Assembly: GCA_001910725.1 (NCBI GenBank)
Contig: MJGA01000029.1
Span: 248,001-312,000 of the forward strand
Length of the DNA stretch: 64,000 nucleotides
Direction: 5' to 3'
Source: Phanerodontia chrysosporium
Taxonomy: Eukaryota > Basidiomycota > Agaricomycetes > Polyporales > Phanerochaetaceae
Under the pieces are notes generated by a model. The model was not told the origin of the DNA. It did not search any database and saw only the letters and a list, made by a program, of their open reading frames with translations. The position numbers and the translations under genes are program-made. The first letter of the stretch is position 1; each line of letters begins with the position of its first letter. Of this stretch, positions 53,813 through 64,000 are shown piece after piece.

Positions 53813-56180
53813 ATGGCCGCGCACCCCTCGCAATCCTTCGCGTCCCCAGACCTCCCTGGGGACGCCTGTGTCATCCTGGTGCTCTTGGAGAGCACGCCAA
53901 ACATGGCTACGTACTGGCCAGAGCTACAGAGCTATTATCTGCCCCTAATACTGCAGGCCCTCCAGAACGGCACGCCCGACACCCCGGTAGGCCCGCCCAG
54001 ACGCAGCCCACCGTTTCTGGCCCTGATCGCTACCAGATACATGTCTACTGGCAGATGACCGCCGATCCCGACAATTTCCAGCCGATGTACTCGAACTCGT
54101 ACAGCAACCTCCCCGACGCGCCCTTTGATGTTGCTGCGCCGCTCTCGCTCGCTGCGCTCTGCCGCGCCGTTGATGTAAATACCGCCCTGTGCGACTCGTG
54201 GTACTGCTCATTTGCTGATTCTGGCTTAGACTGTGCGCGCTGTCGAGCTAGTTGGACGCGCGACACGCCATCTGCTTGTCATAGCCGCAAACGCGCCGCA
54301 GGATCCCGCGCAGTTCCTCGCGAGCGGCGGCCACAGCCCCGACTCCGCCGCGACACGGGACGCCTTGATGACGGCGTTGTGCCAGGTACGTCTCGGTCCG
54401 CTGCGTGTTTTCTCCCACACATAGAGCTGAGCCAGACCCGGCACACCCAGGAGCGAATTCGCATGCACATGGTCCTCGCGGCCAGCCCTCGTCTGCAGGT
54501 CCTTCGTGACTTTCATAGTCAGCTGGTAAGCAGGGTCAACTTTGTTTCGGAGATCAAACTCTAACAACGCTCTCGCATAGCTGTGTGCACAGATTAGCGT
54601 GCAAGTTCCCGCCTGGTTTCAGGTGGACTCGCGAAGGTTCACAGTGCACCTCGCGGCGAAGCCCGCTGCGCCCGAGAGCGGAGACGAAGGTGCGTCTGCG
54701 CGCAGCCTGGTCGGCGCGGCGGCGAGTGCTCATGCGGGCATCGCTGGCAGGCCCGCTTCCGACGTATGGTGCACCCAGTGCTGTTCCCAGGAGCGAACCG
54801 GTAACACCCACGTCCACGGCCGCGGCCCTTCCGTATGCGTCGCACTCTCCGCCGAACGTCAGCCCGCAGGGTCAGCCGGTCGCCTCGTCGTCTCCGACAC
54901 GTCGCACGACCCGGAACAGGGGCAAGGAGGCCGCTGTGCCCATGATGGACCAGCAAGGACCCGGGCTGGTCAACTACCTGAAGCAGGTGCACGGCCTCAC
55001 CAAGCGCAAGGGCTCCACCGGCAAGGGAGGCAAGCGTGCTGCTGGTGCGAGTGAGCCCTCGCGCGGCAGCCGGCCGATCCTTCCACGGCTCGAGCTTCCT
55101 GTCGCGGGCCTCGCGGTGCCTCTCGGTACCGAGCGACCACCTACAAAGCCGGCGCAGGTCGCAGCAGGAGCTGGGCCTCCAGGCCCGCCACCTCAGCAGA
55201 CGGGGACCGCGGTACAGAGCCAAGTGCCGAGCGTGACCATGGGTGTGCCTACCGACTCCAGTGTCACGCATGCAGCTGATCCGCGTCGCCTGCCAGTCCG
55301 CTCTTGGCCGTGGATACAACCCGTTCCTGTGACCCCATCCGCGACAGTGCCCAACAACCTCTCCCCGACCGCCAGCGCGGCGCTGCGCAACCTCGCACGC
55401 CTCGCGCCAAGAGCGCCACCCCCGGGTGGGCCGGGGCAGCGAGCCAGCAATCAGGTGCATGCCTCGCCCTACGTTGAAGCGCACGTCGGGAGCTCCCCCA
55501 GCCCCGTCGCCACGATGGCACCGCCACGGCACCAAGGCGCCTACCCGGGATATGGGCTTGGCTCCTCGCCGTCGCCGCCCCAGCAGTTCCACAGCTCGTC
55601 GTCCCCGCCGTCGTACCACCAGCCTGGTGCTGCCTCGTATCACTCCAGCGGACGCCTCGTCGCCGACCTACGGGGCCCCGCTCGGGCACGACGTCGCGCA
55701 CGCCTCTGCATACGCCGTAAACGCAGCATACTACGGCGGACAGTACCCGTACGCGATCTCGCCGCATGACAGCGACCACTCGAACTCGTCGCCGCCGTTG
55801 CCGTCACCCGCGGCGAGCGGCGTCCCGCGGCGGCGGGCGCACACGCCGCACATGCCGCGCACGGCGGAGAAGACCCGGAGAACCAGCCGTTCATCGTCAC
55901 GCCCGAGTACGAGGCGCTCGCAAACGCACGCTTCGCGGCCGCGATGAGCTCGGGCGCGGTGCAGGCGAGCATGACCCCCAGTGCGCTGTCGCCCGCGGCT
56001 GCGAGCCCCGCGCACGGCGGGGCGACAGGCTACTTCGCTGCGGTCCCTCCGCCGCCGCCGCCCGGCTATGCGTACCCCGCGGCGACGCAGCACGATGCGT
56101 CCGGGCTCGGCCACGACGTGCACTTTGCGTCGCGTCCTGGTGACATGGCCGATTCTGCAAATCACACGCCGTACTATTGA
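53813..56180 (+). CDS. Med25-type VWA domain protein
   Basis: Probable Mediator subunit 25-like protein, nuclear, linking activators to RNA polymerase II. Exons about 53813-54174, 54230-54385, 54451-54525, 54581-54689 and 54751-56180. The N-terminal VWA-like domain starts GDACVILVLLESTPNMATYWPELQSYYLPLIL, matching the Med25 opening, and continues with RHLLVIAANAPQDPAQF and RIRMHMVLAASPRLQVLRDFH. The C-terminal half is Pro/Ser/Gly-rich and low complexity, ending NHTPYY. The frame slips by one base in a C run near 53985, and twice in compensating fashion near 55645 and 55830; the total of exon 5 stays in phase. Family call is by motif similarity, moderate confidence. Confidence 0.7.
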
Positions 56181-58057
56181 GTCTGCTTCTGATTCCAGTC
56201 TTCTCTTTTGCCACACACCGCTCCCTCATCACTGCTCGGGATCGGACGGACTAGGCTTTTGTGTTATTCGGTGATATTTACAGTCGTACTGCAGGGTCTA
56301 GTTGCTATCGCACACCTCCGCTAATGCCAGCCCTTGGATTGTATTAGGGCGTGCGCTGCCATCTCGGGTCGACTACTGTACAGTCCCATGCTATGTATGC
56401 GCTGCGTTCCTGACAGGCCCTCCTCGGCAACTTACGCCGCCCTTTCGGACTCGGTGCCAGCCGCCAACAGTGCGAAAAGGTCCGAGGGCGAGCGTGGCGG
56501 CACGCGGTGGCTGCATATGGCAGGTGTAGTGGTGAGCTGGTCCCGCAGATGCTCCGATGCGCCCGATGCGCTGCGTGCTGCGCGCCGCATAGGCCAGGTG
56601 CCCAGACGCACCCGCAGGCAGCGGCGCGCGGTGGGAGCAGGGTCTCGGTCTGGGTCTGTAGAAATGGCGAACATGCGGCAGATGTCACATTTTAGTGTGC
56701 TCATGAGTCCAGAAGAGAACCGAAGGACGAGGCTGTGGCTGAATGGCTGGAGAAGGGTACCCCGCACGCCGTGGTCGCGCGCTGGGCTGGGCTGCACCGT
56801 CGGCCGATGCAGCGAGCTGCCGCATCTCATCTTCCATGATCGAGTATGTCAATCGCACAAGGTATCTAAACGGTGCCGTTTACCTCGTGCATGCACGGAA
56901 GAGAAGATGTCAGATCGGAGGCCAAGCTTTGCCACCAAGCACGAAGTAGTCGCCGGAAACACGCTCTAAGAAAGCTGAGCCATTTCAGCATCTTGCACAT
57001 GTATCAAGTCCAGATGACCGTGGGTCTCGTGTGAAGCCACGTTGGCGTGAGTTTTTTCCAAGGACGCTAAGCAACAGCCACAGGCTGCTCCCACTTTGAT
57101 AAGCCTTCGTTAACGGAGACAGATATAGCGGAAGATATGGGGAAATATAACCCTCAAAAGCTGTTTTAATGCTCCCGGACCCGCGCAGAGTTTGAAACAT
57201 TGTGACCGCGGGACGCAGGATGCGACGCCACCAAGGCATTGCCTTTTCAAGGACGCCCCGAGAGTTTCGGAGAAGTGCGGGCCAATACAAAGAGGGCACC
57301 CAATTATCACAATCGTATTTTCCATCAATTGAAGTTGCGGAAGAAAGTCAGGAGTAACTTCCGTCCGTAAAAAAGCTAGTAAGTTACCACTTGCTTACAC
57401 CAGCTTCAGTGTTACCCAAAGAGGGTGTAAGTAAGTATCAGAAAGTCATGATGCGAATGGCATGAAAGTGCCAGTGGCCTCTAAGAACAGGATTCCCAGC
57501 AACGGTAACACCCGTAGAGCTCATACAAACATTGTAGCAGTTCACTGAGGGGATTATTATAGTCAGCTAAGCTGGCGCGAAGGTTAGCATTACATACTGG
57601 CCTTAAAATTGCAATATAGCGGAGTCTCTCCCATCAATTGCTCGAGGTGGCCCATCACTTGTTGGTCCTTTCCTCCATTCTGTCACTCCTGGTCCAACTC
57701 CATAGTCACCAGAACTAGCTCAAGCCCCGTGTGGCGGGAATTAATGCACTGCTGAGGCTCCCGATTTCTGCACGACGGTGTGGGTATGAGGGATTAAAGC
57801 TACCGCATAGCTTACTTACGTTTTCTTATCCTAACTTTCAAAATAGACGCCTATGTAAGGAATCAGATCTTCAGAACTTACACTTTTTACTACAGGCTTA
57901 TTACGAGTCTTACTTCCTGACATCCGTGGAGTGCGCTGGCAGAATTTCTGCCGCATCAATCTCACAAACCATCTAGTTCCCAACAATTCCTTCCACCGTT
58001 CCTCATTGTCTACGACATCGTTACTTCGTCTACAGAGACCTACAGGAATAGAATGAT
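56181..58057. other. Intergenic, no gene supported
   Basis: About 1.9 kb between convergent genes. Frames are short or overlap on both strands. A run of gtaagtaag-like motifs occurs near 57380-57450; similar motifs are seen near 41690-41790. Confidence 0.5.
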
Positions 58058-59179
58058 TCAACTGAAGGAATACTCCTCGACAGGCAAACCCGTTGCGAGG
58101 ACCTCCACCTCGCTTGGCAAGCCCGCCTCCTTCCACGCCTTGTACCCGCCGATGATGTCCGTCGCAGACAGGAGTCCCAGGTCGCGCAGGCTGGCCGCGG
58201 CGAGCGAGCTTGTGTAGCCCTCGGAGCAGAACACGATGACCCGCAGGTCGTAGCGGTCGGCGACGGGCAGGCGCGCCTCGCAGCGGGGGTCGAAGCGCCA
58301 CTCGAGAACATTGCGCTCGACGATGATCGCGCCGGCGATGGCACCTTCCTCTGCACGCTGCGCAGCGGGGCGGATGTCGACCAGGACGACAGGCCATGCA
58401 CTTGCGGGCTCCGTGAGCTCGTCGTACGCTGCGCGCGGGGTGACGCGCTCGAGGCGGGCGCGCTCCATCTCGAGGCGGGCAGCGATGCCGAGCGAGCCTG
58501 GCGGCGGCGCGAGCGGGTCGACGGGCGCGCGCGCGGCCTTGCGCACGACGTCCCACAGTGCGTCCGTGTCGTACGCGCGCGCGCCCAGCTCGTGCACCGT
58601 GCACAGCCAGCGGTGCCCGTCGGGTGAGCCGCGCGCGCCGGGCGCGATGCGCGCGGGGAACTTGCTCCCGAGCAGCAGCGTCGCGCGCTGCAGGAGCCCC
58701 GGCGCGGACGTGCACAGGACGAGCACCGCGGCGCCGTCCGCGCCCGGCGAGCTCCCCAGTGCGAACAGGTGCGGCGTGAGCAGCAACCGCGCGCGCAGCC
58801 GGTCTGCGACGCGCCGCAGGAACGACGGGTCTGCGCTTGCTGCGAGCGTGAGCGCGACGCCGACGCGCGTGCCGTCGACGTTCTCGGCCCGTGTGATCGC
58901 GCGCACGGCGACGCTATCCGCGACCTGTTCGCGCACCGCGTCGAGCGAGAGTGCGCTGCTTCCGCCCCGCGAGGCGGTGCTCGAGGCAGACGAGCGGCTT
59001 GGCGTGCGCTCGCGGTCGCGAGAGCTCTGCGACGGCGCAATGTTTGATGCGAGCCCCTCGGGTGAGGCTGTAAACGGCTCGCCCAGGATCTGCGGCGGCA
59101 GGACCTCGCCGTAGCTCAAAGACGACGAGCCGCCAGATGCACGTTCGTCTGGCGCACTTGTGCTATCCGACATAATCAT
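58058..59179 (-). CDS. Rhodanese-domain protein with unrecognised N-terminal region
   Basis: The C-terminal rhodanese domain (about residues 245-365) has the opening VVLVDIRP, the active-site loop VFCSEGYTSS with the catalytic Cys, and the closing IIGGYKAWKEAGLP, so it could carry sulphur transfer or act as a persulphide sensor. The N-terminal 90 residues are Ser-rich and probably disordered. Residues about 90-230 (VRAITRAENVDGTRVGVALTL ... AVLVLCTSAPGLLQRATLL) look folded but were not recognised. Single exon, 373 aa; starts at 59179 or 59173 (MIMSDS) are both possible. Very GC-rich (third positions mostly G/C), so antisense frames are artefacts. Confidence 0.8.
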   Translation of the reverse strand: MIMSDSTSAPDERASGGSSSLSYGEVLPPQILGEPFTASPEGLASNIAPSQSSRDRERTPSRSSASSTASRGGSSALSLDAVREQVADSVAVRAITRAENVDGTRVGVALTLAASADPSFLRRVADRLRARLLLTPHLFALGSSPGADGAAVLVLCTSAPGLLQRATLLLGSKFPARIAPGARGSPDGHRWLCTVHELGARAYDTDALWDVVRKAARAPVDPLAPPPGSLGIAARLEMERARLERVTPRAAYDELTEPASAWPVVLVDIRPAAQRAEEGAIAGAIIVERNVLEWRFDPRCEARLPVADRYDLRVIVFCSEGYTSSLAAASLRDLGLLSATDIIGGYKAWKEAGLPSEVEVLATGLPVEEYSFS

Positions 59180-59960
59180 GCTGTATACGGTGTAGTCTGC
59201 GACGACTTGTCAGCGTTGTGCAATCCATTACGTAGGGAGGCGAGTAACACGACATACATCGCGATCGTGCCGAGACCGATCGTTGGAAAACAGCGGAAGT
59301 GAGATGCGCGGTGCACTGTTTGCGTTACGAGATGACGAACTGCGGCGGTGCTCTAGCTCTAGTCTGTCGTTTCCGAGCTCAGCGGAAACTAGGCCTATCG
59401 GAGGGTTCTACCTCTGGTACGTTGCCTGCGGAAAGATGGGAGGATGGTAAACGCTCACCGTGTTGATTAGGTGGGACCCGCGTCTTTTCTCACGCTGAAC
59501 ACGAGCCCGCCGCGTGTGGTGCTGTACATCGCTAATATCCGAGTAGCACGAACACAGCAGGTCATGGTATGCTGACCGTATGTTATGCCAATGGTCTGTA
59601 GCAGCATCAGGGTTGGTTGCTTATTCGTATTTTGCTTTTCGGCCAAGCATATACAGAAAGTGGAGAAAATGGGACTAAATGCGCAATGGATCTCACGTGC
59701 AACACACTATTTTGGGTGTAAAAGTCCTGATAAGCTTTCTCTTCAAGCGCAGACTCCGCTTTGTGCCTCTGACGCGTTTGCTAGCAAGAACGCTGTTTGT
59801 TGGACCAGAGGCGCGCACGCTGATTGTCACCCAAGTTGGTCTATATTGACGGATTAGTCCCGTCGCTGCCCTTTCTCTAGTCATGTCTACACAAGAGCAT
59901 ACTGATCGTACAATATTATGACCAAACGGACGCATACATAGACAGGAAGATTGAGCTGTC
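59180..59960. other. Intergenic, no gene supported
   Basis: Upstream of the rhodanese gene and 3' flank of the 59961-61161 gene. Nothing recognised. Confidence 0.5.
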
Positions 59961-61161
59961 TCAGTTCCAAAGCCCATACTGCCGCCCAGAACACTCTCCG
60001 AATGCTCTTACCTGCTTCACCAACTCCTGTTCACGCAGCATCGGAATTATCTGGACGCGCCTGTCAGCAGCAGCCATTAACTCACAGCAGCAAGACAGCG
60101 TACCACCGTCTGGAAGGGCGACGTCGCATCGTGGACTGCCTCCATTATCCCGCCCAGAAAGCCGGAGTAGGCCGGCAACTGTGGCTTTATCGCCAGGTAG
60201 TCGAACTTGATTGCGGGATTGACAATGTCTTGCAGGTTGATCTGGAACTGGAACTGAGGATCGTGCGTGGCCAGATTGCGTACATTCTCGAAGAGCTGCC
60301 TCGTCGAGTGTCAACACCCAATTCCTCTAGACACACCCTCATCGTGGGGCACTCACATTCCGAATCTCGTCCGCGGCCTGGCCATCGAGGTGCTGCGCGT
60401 CGAGCGCAGGGAGGCCGACGTCCGCGCAGAGCGCCACGACGACCTCGTGCGGGAGCGGCGCCGCAGCCACCTGCCCGCCCGCAGCCTCGTGGAGCACCGC
60501 GAGCTTCGTGTGCAGGTCCGCGAGGAGCGCGCGCAGGCCCGTGGCGCCCGCCTTCATCTTCGCGAGGAACACGAGCGCGTACAGCGGCGAGAGCAGATGG
60601 GCCGCGAGCGCGCCGTACCACTGCGCGGGCGCGCCGACGTACGGCGCGAGCTCCGGCGCGGCGGCGCGCGGAACGCGAGGCGGTCGCACGCGAGGTACAC
60701 GTACGCGCACTCGTCCTGCATCGTCCGCACGAGCGGGCTGCCGCGGTCCCAGCCGTACTGCGCGACGGGGTCTGCCATGCCTGGCGGTGGCGGCTTGCGC
60801 TGCGCGCACGCGGGGAAGAACAGCGCGGCCTTGTTGCTGTGTATGCGTGCGCGCTCGGCGGAGGGCACCTTGGTCTCGGACGCGAGGAACTGCATCACGA
60901 GATGCACGGCGCCCGCGGATGCAAAGGTGCTGCAGCGCGCGAGGATGGCGGCCTCCGCGTGCGACAGCGTGGCCGATGGGAAGAAGATGTTGCGGTCGTG
61001 TGGGGAGAGGCTGCAGGTGAGGATCTGTAAGGGTTCGGCGTGAGCGTGGTGCACGTGGAGAGGACGGCGGGGCCTACTCGTTGGACGCTCTCGCGCGCGA
61101 GGTGCGCCCTCTCGAGCCCCGCAGTCAGGCTGAGTAGGTGTTCGAGAGATGGTTTGGACAT
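59961..61161 (-). CDS. Unrecognised multi-exon protein
   Basis: No family recognised. Exons 61078-61161, 60357-61024, 60104-60295 and 59961-60050; start MSKPSLEHLLSLTAGLERAH. The second exon carries SPHDRNIFFPSATLSHAEAAILARC and, after one base is missing in a GC-rich run near 60670, ELAPYVGAPAQWYGALAAHLLSPLYALVFLAKMKAG. The third exon reads LFENVRNLATHDPQFQFQINLQDI. Its length (668 nt for exon 2) is one short of keeping the phase, in line with that break. The protein looks alpha-helical and soluble, about 344 aa. A last intron after VKQ (gtaaga) is possible. Confidence 0.6.
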
Positions 61162-62610
61162 GATGAGATGGTCGGTATGCACTCAAGACTTTTATGTTTT
61201 GCAAGAGCTCTATTCTCGGTGGATTTTGTGTCACAGACGGCGAGTATCACGTCCCGAGATGACAGCGGCATCGCACGTCGGTTGTTTCCTGTAAGGGCGT
61301 GATTGGAATGGCCTTTGATAAGCAAGGCACCAGGGCAGTCCGACAGGCACACTCCTCGCGCGCGCGGCCTTTCATACGCACCGACATCCTCTAGATCGCA
61401 ATACTGTGTATACTGATGTCTGCGGGAAATTGCCTAGCAGTTTCGATTGATAGTGCATTAATCGCGATTAGCGACTTGTACGGTACAGGGTATCATGATC
61501 CATGTGTCAGAGTCGTAGGGGGTCGTGAGCAGTCGACAAAGAGGCTATATGCGGCTAGGCACTCAATACGTTGCTGTTGTTCCTACGCCACGCCGCGCGC
61601 CCCATCTGTATCTGTGCGTGCCCGTCCGGCGAGTGCGTCCGCCGAAGCAGTTGCAGCAGAGTATGTCGAGAATGACATCGATGATCGTCACAATGACCTG
61701 CAGCGACGAGTCAGCGGCGTTCGGCCGGGTATTCGAAGCTGGACATACCGTTACGATGGCGGAAACAATGGTCATGATGACATTTGCGATCGCAGAGATG
61801 ATGGCGTTGATGCCGCCGCCAATTGCAGAGACGATAGAACCCTGCGCAACAACTCGTTAGCAGCCAGGTCTGCACGCGATGGTGACTACGAGACTCACCA
61901 TGTTATGTTGCGGTATCTAGCGGGCGGGTATACGATGGTATGAGGTCGTGTTGAAGTTGAACGTTGAGATGGGAGTCTGTCCGTCGGGTTGGTTTTATAG
62001 CCCTCCTGGAGCGAGCCAGCAGCAACCTTGGCAGATGATGTAACAGCGTATCATCGAGGATCATGCAGTACGGGTGGAGAAACTTCGAGTTGTGGCAACA
62101 AAGTGGGGCCAACCAGAACTTTGTCTGTGGAGTGGGAACACAGATCCCGCGAGGCGCGCCACGCGCCCTTAGCGCTCTCCTGCTGCGTCGCAGTTCGAGC
62201 CTCAGTCCGCGCAGAAAATAAGAAAAGGAAAACAGGCCTTCAATCACGCTTTGCAGGAATGCAGTCAGTACTTTTCATACAGTCGGTAACCCCCACACAC
62301 AGCCACTTTAGACGACGTTGCCGCTCGTGGACAACTTCCCGATGAAGCAGAGCGGATCATAACTGGCTGATCCGGAGGGTTATCCTAGCAGAATTTTTGA
62401 AACTGCTGCCAAGGAGCAGCAGACTGCGTTGTTGCTATCTAGCACGGGTACGATCATAGTGCCTTCATATACTCAGAGCTAGCAGTCTCACTGCTTGGCC
62501 ATAGTTCTGGCAGTAATCCTGAAGCTTGCTCTCTGTTTTCTCCGAGTCTTCCAAGTCAGGTTTGCCCCTTCCTCTACCCTCGAAGTCAACCTTCATATTC
62601 TGCTCTAGAC
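61162..62610. other. Intergenic, no gene supported
   Basis: About 1.4 kb between divergent genes. The frame at 61416-61943 is not supported by composition or motifs. Pyrimidine-rich sequence just before 62611. Confidence 0.5.
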
Positions 62611-63846
62611 ATGGCAGGAATCCCTCAAGAACTGTGGCATTACGTCATGGAGTTGGTCGGCGACAACAATGCGCTCGTAGCCTGCGCACAGGTCTGCAAA
62701 GCGCGGGGCCCACATCACATGCGCCCAACAGCTCTTGTTCCGCGCCCTCTACCTCAACTGCGACGACCCCAGCCGCACCGCGGCCCGACTCATCAAGCTC
62801 TGCCACAAGACCCACCTCATCCGCGAGCTCACAGTCTCGAACATCGTAGGGCTGAGCCCGGTCGTGCTCGTCGAGGTGCTGGAGGTCTCAAACAACCTGG
62901 AGTCGCGCTTGATCCGCACCGGCGAGCCATACCAGATCCCCGTCTACAGGGTCATGCTGGCCATCTCCCGGGACGCGGGCCTACGCAGGCAGTTCCTCCT
63001 CGCTATCGGCGACATGCCGCGGCTGCACCATCTCAGCTGCGGCGTGCACGACCTGTGGGCCGGGAACGACCCCGCTGCAGCCGCCGACGTCGCGGGTCTC
63101 CGCCGCCCGCGCGGGCTGCGCGCGCTGTGTGTCCTTGCGGGCGACGTCTTTGTCACGACGCACGCACTCTGGCTCTGGGACGCGCTCCTCGCGCAGAAGG
63201 CCGCGCGCGGCGCGGTGCCGCTCTGTACGTGCGTGGTGGTGCGCCTCGGGGCGGGCGGGCGCGCTACTGCACTTCCTGGATGTCGTTGGCCCGCAGCTGC
63301 AGTGGCTGTGGCTCGAGGCGAGCGGCCTGTCCTTCCACAGCAACCTTGCGCGTGCGCACGCCCCCTCCTCCCACCGCTCCGCCCGCTGTGTTCTGACTGT
63401 TCTGACGGGGTGTGTCCTGCCGGCGGTCCGCGAGAGGCGGCATGTCACTGGCGGCGGCCACTGCGCTGCGCACGCTCGAGTACCGCGTAGGCTACAGCGG
63501 GCACAGGGGCGGCGCGCTCAGGGTCTGCGCAACGCTCGTGCCCTCGCTCCCGCGCTCCGCTCCGCTCGAGCGCGTTGTGGTCGCGATCTCCGGTCTCCGG
63601 TCCTGCGAGGTGAAGAACCCGGACATTGCGTATGCATACGTCGGCGATTTAACCGACAGCATCTGCGACCGTGAGACCGTCAGGCGCGTTGGCTGGCGGC
63701 TGAGCTTCGAGGCAGAGGGAGACGTCGAGCACTTCTTGTCCAGCTTCGTCGAGTATAGTCCCAGCCTGACGGAGAGGGACAGCATCACGAGACAGCAGGA
63801 GGGGCCTCCGACTTGGGTTTTGACGTGGAAAGGCAGGGATTGGTAA
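62611..63846 (+). CDS. F-box-like protein (frame breaks)
   Basis: F-box-like opening GIPQELWHYVMELVGDNNALVACAQVCKA, then FRALYLNCDDPSRTAARLIKLC and leucine-rich segments (LHHLSCGVHDLW, LQWLWLEASGLSF), ending TWKGRDW. Same family as the genes at 11158 and 46292. The frame slips by one base near 62702 (GGGG run after VCKA) and again near 63262 (GGGCGGGC run). A probable intron of about 80-90 nt lies between SFHSN (about 63350) and SLAAATALRTLEY (about 63440), with a good ctgac branch but weak ends. Very GC-rich. Either a decaying copy or indels in the assembly. Confidence 0.65.
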
Positions 63847-64000
63847 GTGTATTTATGTCCAATACGGGGATGCCGCAGCTAGTGCGTACTTCCCATGCGG
63901 CACATTCTTAACGGCATGAAGGGCGCGGTGGTCTGAACGCTTGCCTCAGAAAGCTACAAGGCGTAGCGATGTCAGAGGTGCAAATCACAGTGCAAGTTTT

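Noticed and set aside
54639..55643. 334-codon minus-strand frame
   Set aside because: Antisense shadow of the GC-rich Pro/Ser-rich exon of the Med25-like gene.
61416..61943. 175-codon plus-strand frame
   Set aside because: Competing frames on both strands, no recognised features, odd repetitive Asp/Arg composition.

Overview
The window looks like nuclear DNA of an agaricomycete (mushroom-forming basidiomycete). Genes carry many short GT-AG introns of about 48-60 nt. Families include agaricomycete-style F-box proteins, BCS1-like AAA ATPases, a Tnp2 (EnSpm/CACTA-like) transposase with a divergent partner gene, a Helitron, and a chromodomain LTR retrotransposon. No rRNA, tRNA or CRISPR was recognised.

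Layout. 1-4.5 kb: minus-strand ABCC (MRP-type) transporter running off the left edge. 5.2-9.0 kb: two tandem minus-strand AAA ATPase paralogues. 9.6-10.6 kb: histone-fold Dpb4/POLE3-like gene. 11.2-11.9 kb: short F-box-like gene. 12-41.5 kb: transposon island made of (a) a Tnp2 element with a divergent coiled-coil gene, (b) an unrecognised minus-strand gene, (c) a Helitron Rep/helicase gene split by a 7.1 kb LTR retrotransposon, (d) a divergent pair of unrecognised genes next to the Helitron, (e) a second F-box-like gene and a cluster of degenerate repeats. 42.5-44.1 kb: third AAA paralogue, in the opposite orientation. 46.3-47.5 kb: F-box-like gene. 47.9-48.3 kb: DPH3. 50.7-52.6 kb: divergent pair LTO1-like / WHI2-like. 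53.8-56.2 kb: Med25-type VWA protein. 58-59.2 kb: rhodanese-domain protein. 60-61.2 kb: unrecognised gene. 62.6-63.8 kb: another F-box-like gene.

The most interesting object is the retrotransposon at 23344-30436. Its two 600-bp LTRs look identical and its target duplication is CTCTG. It has a putative self-priming site, a 1.3 kb leader without a single ATG that nevertheless contains a 270-codon open frame, intact gag, and an integrase-chromodomain protein fused to a complete dUTPase. No reverse transcriptase or RNase H is recognisable. It sits inside a Helitron whose helicase ends in a putative ubiquitin-protease-like domain.

Two cautions. Exon structures were read by eye from splice consensus and family motifs. 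Several host genes carry single-base frame breaks, mostly in GC-rich runs, while the transposon frames are open; residual assembly indels and real decay cannot be told apart from sequence alone.
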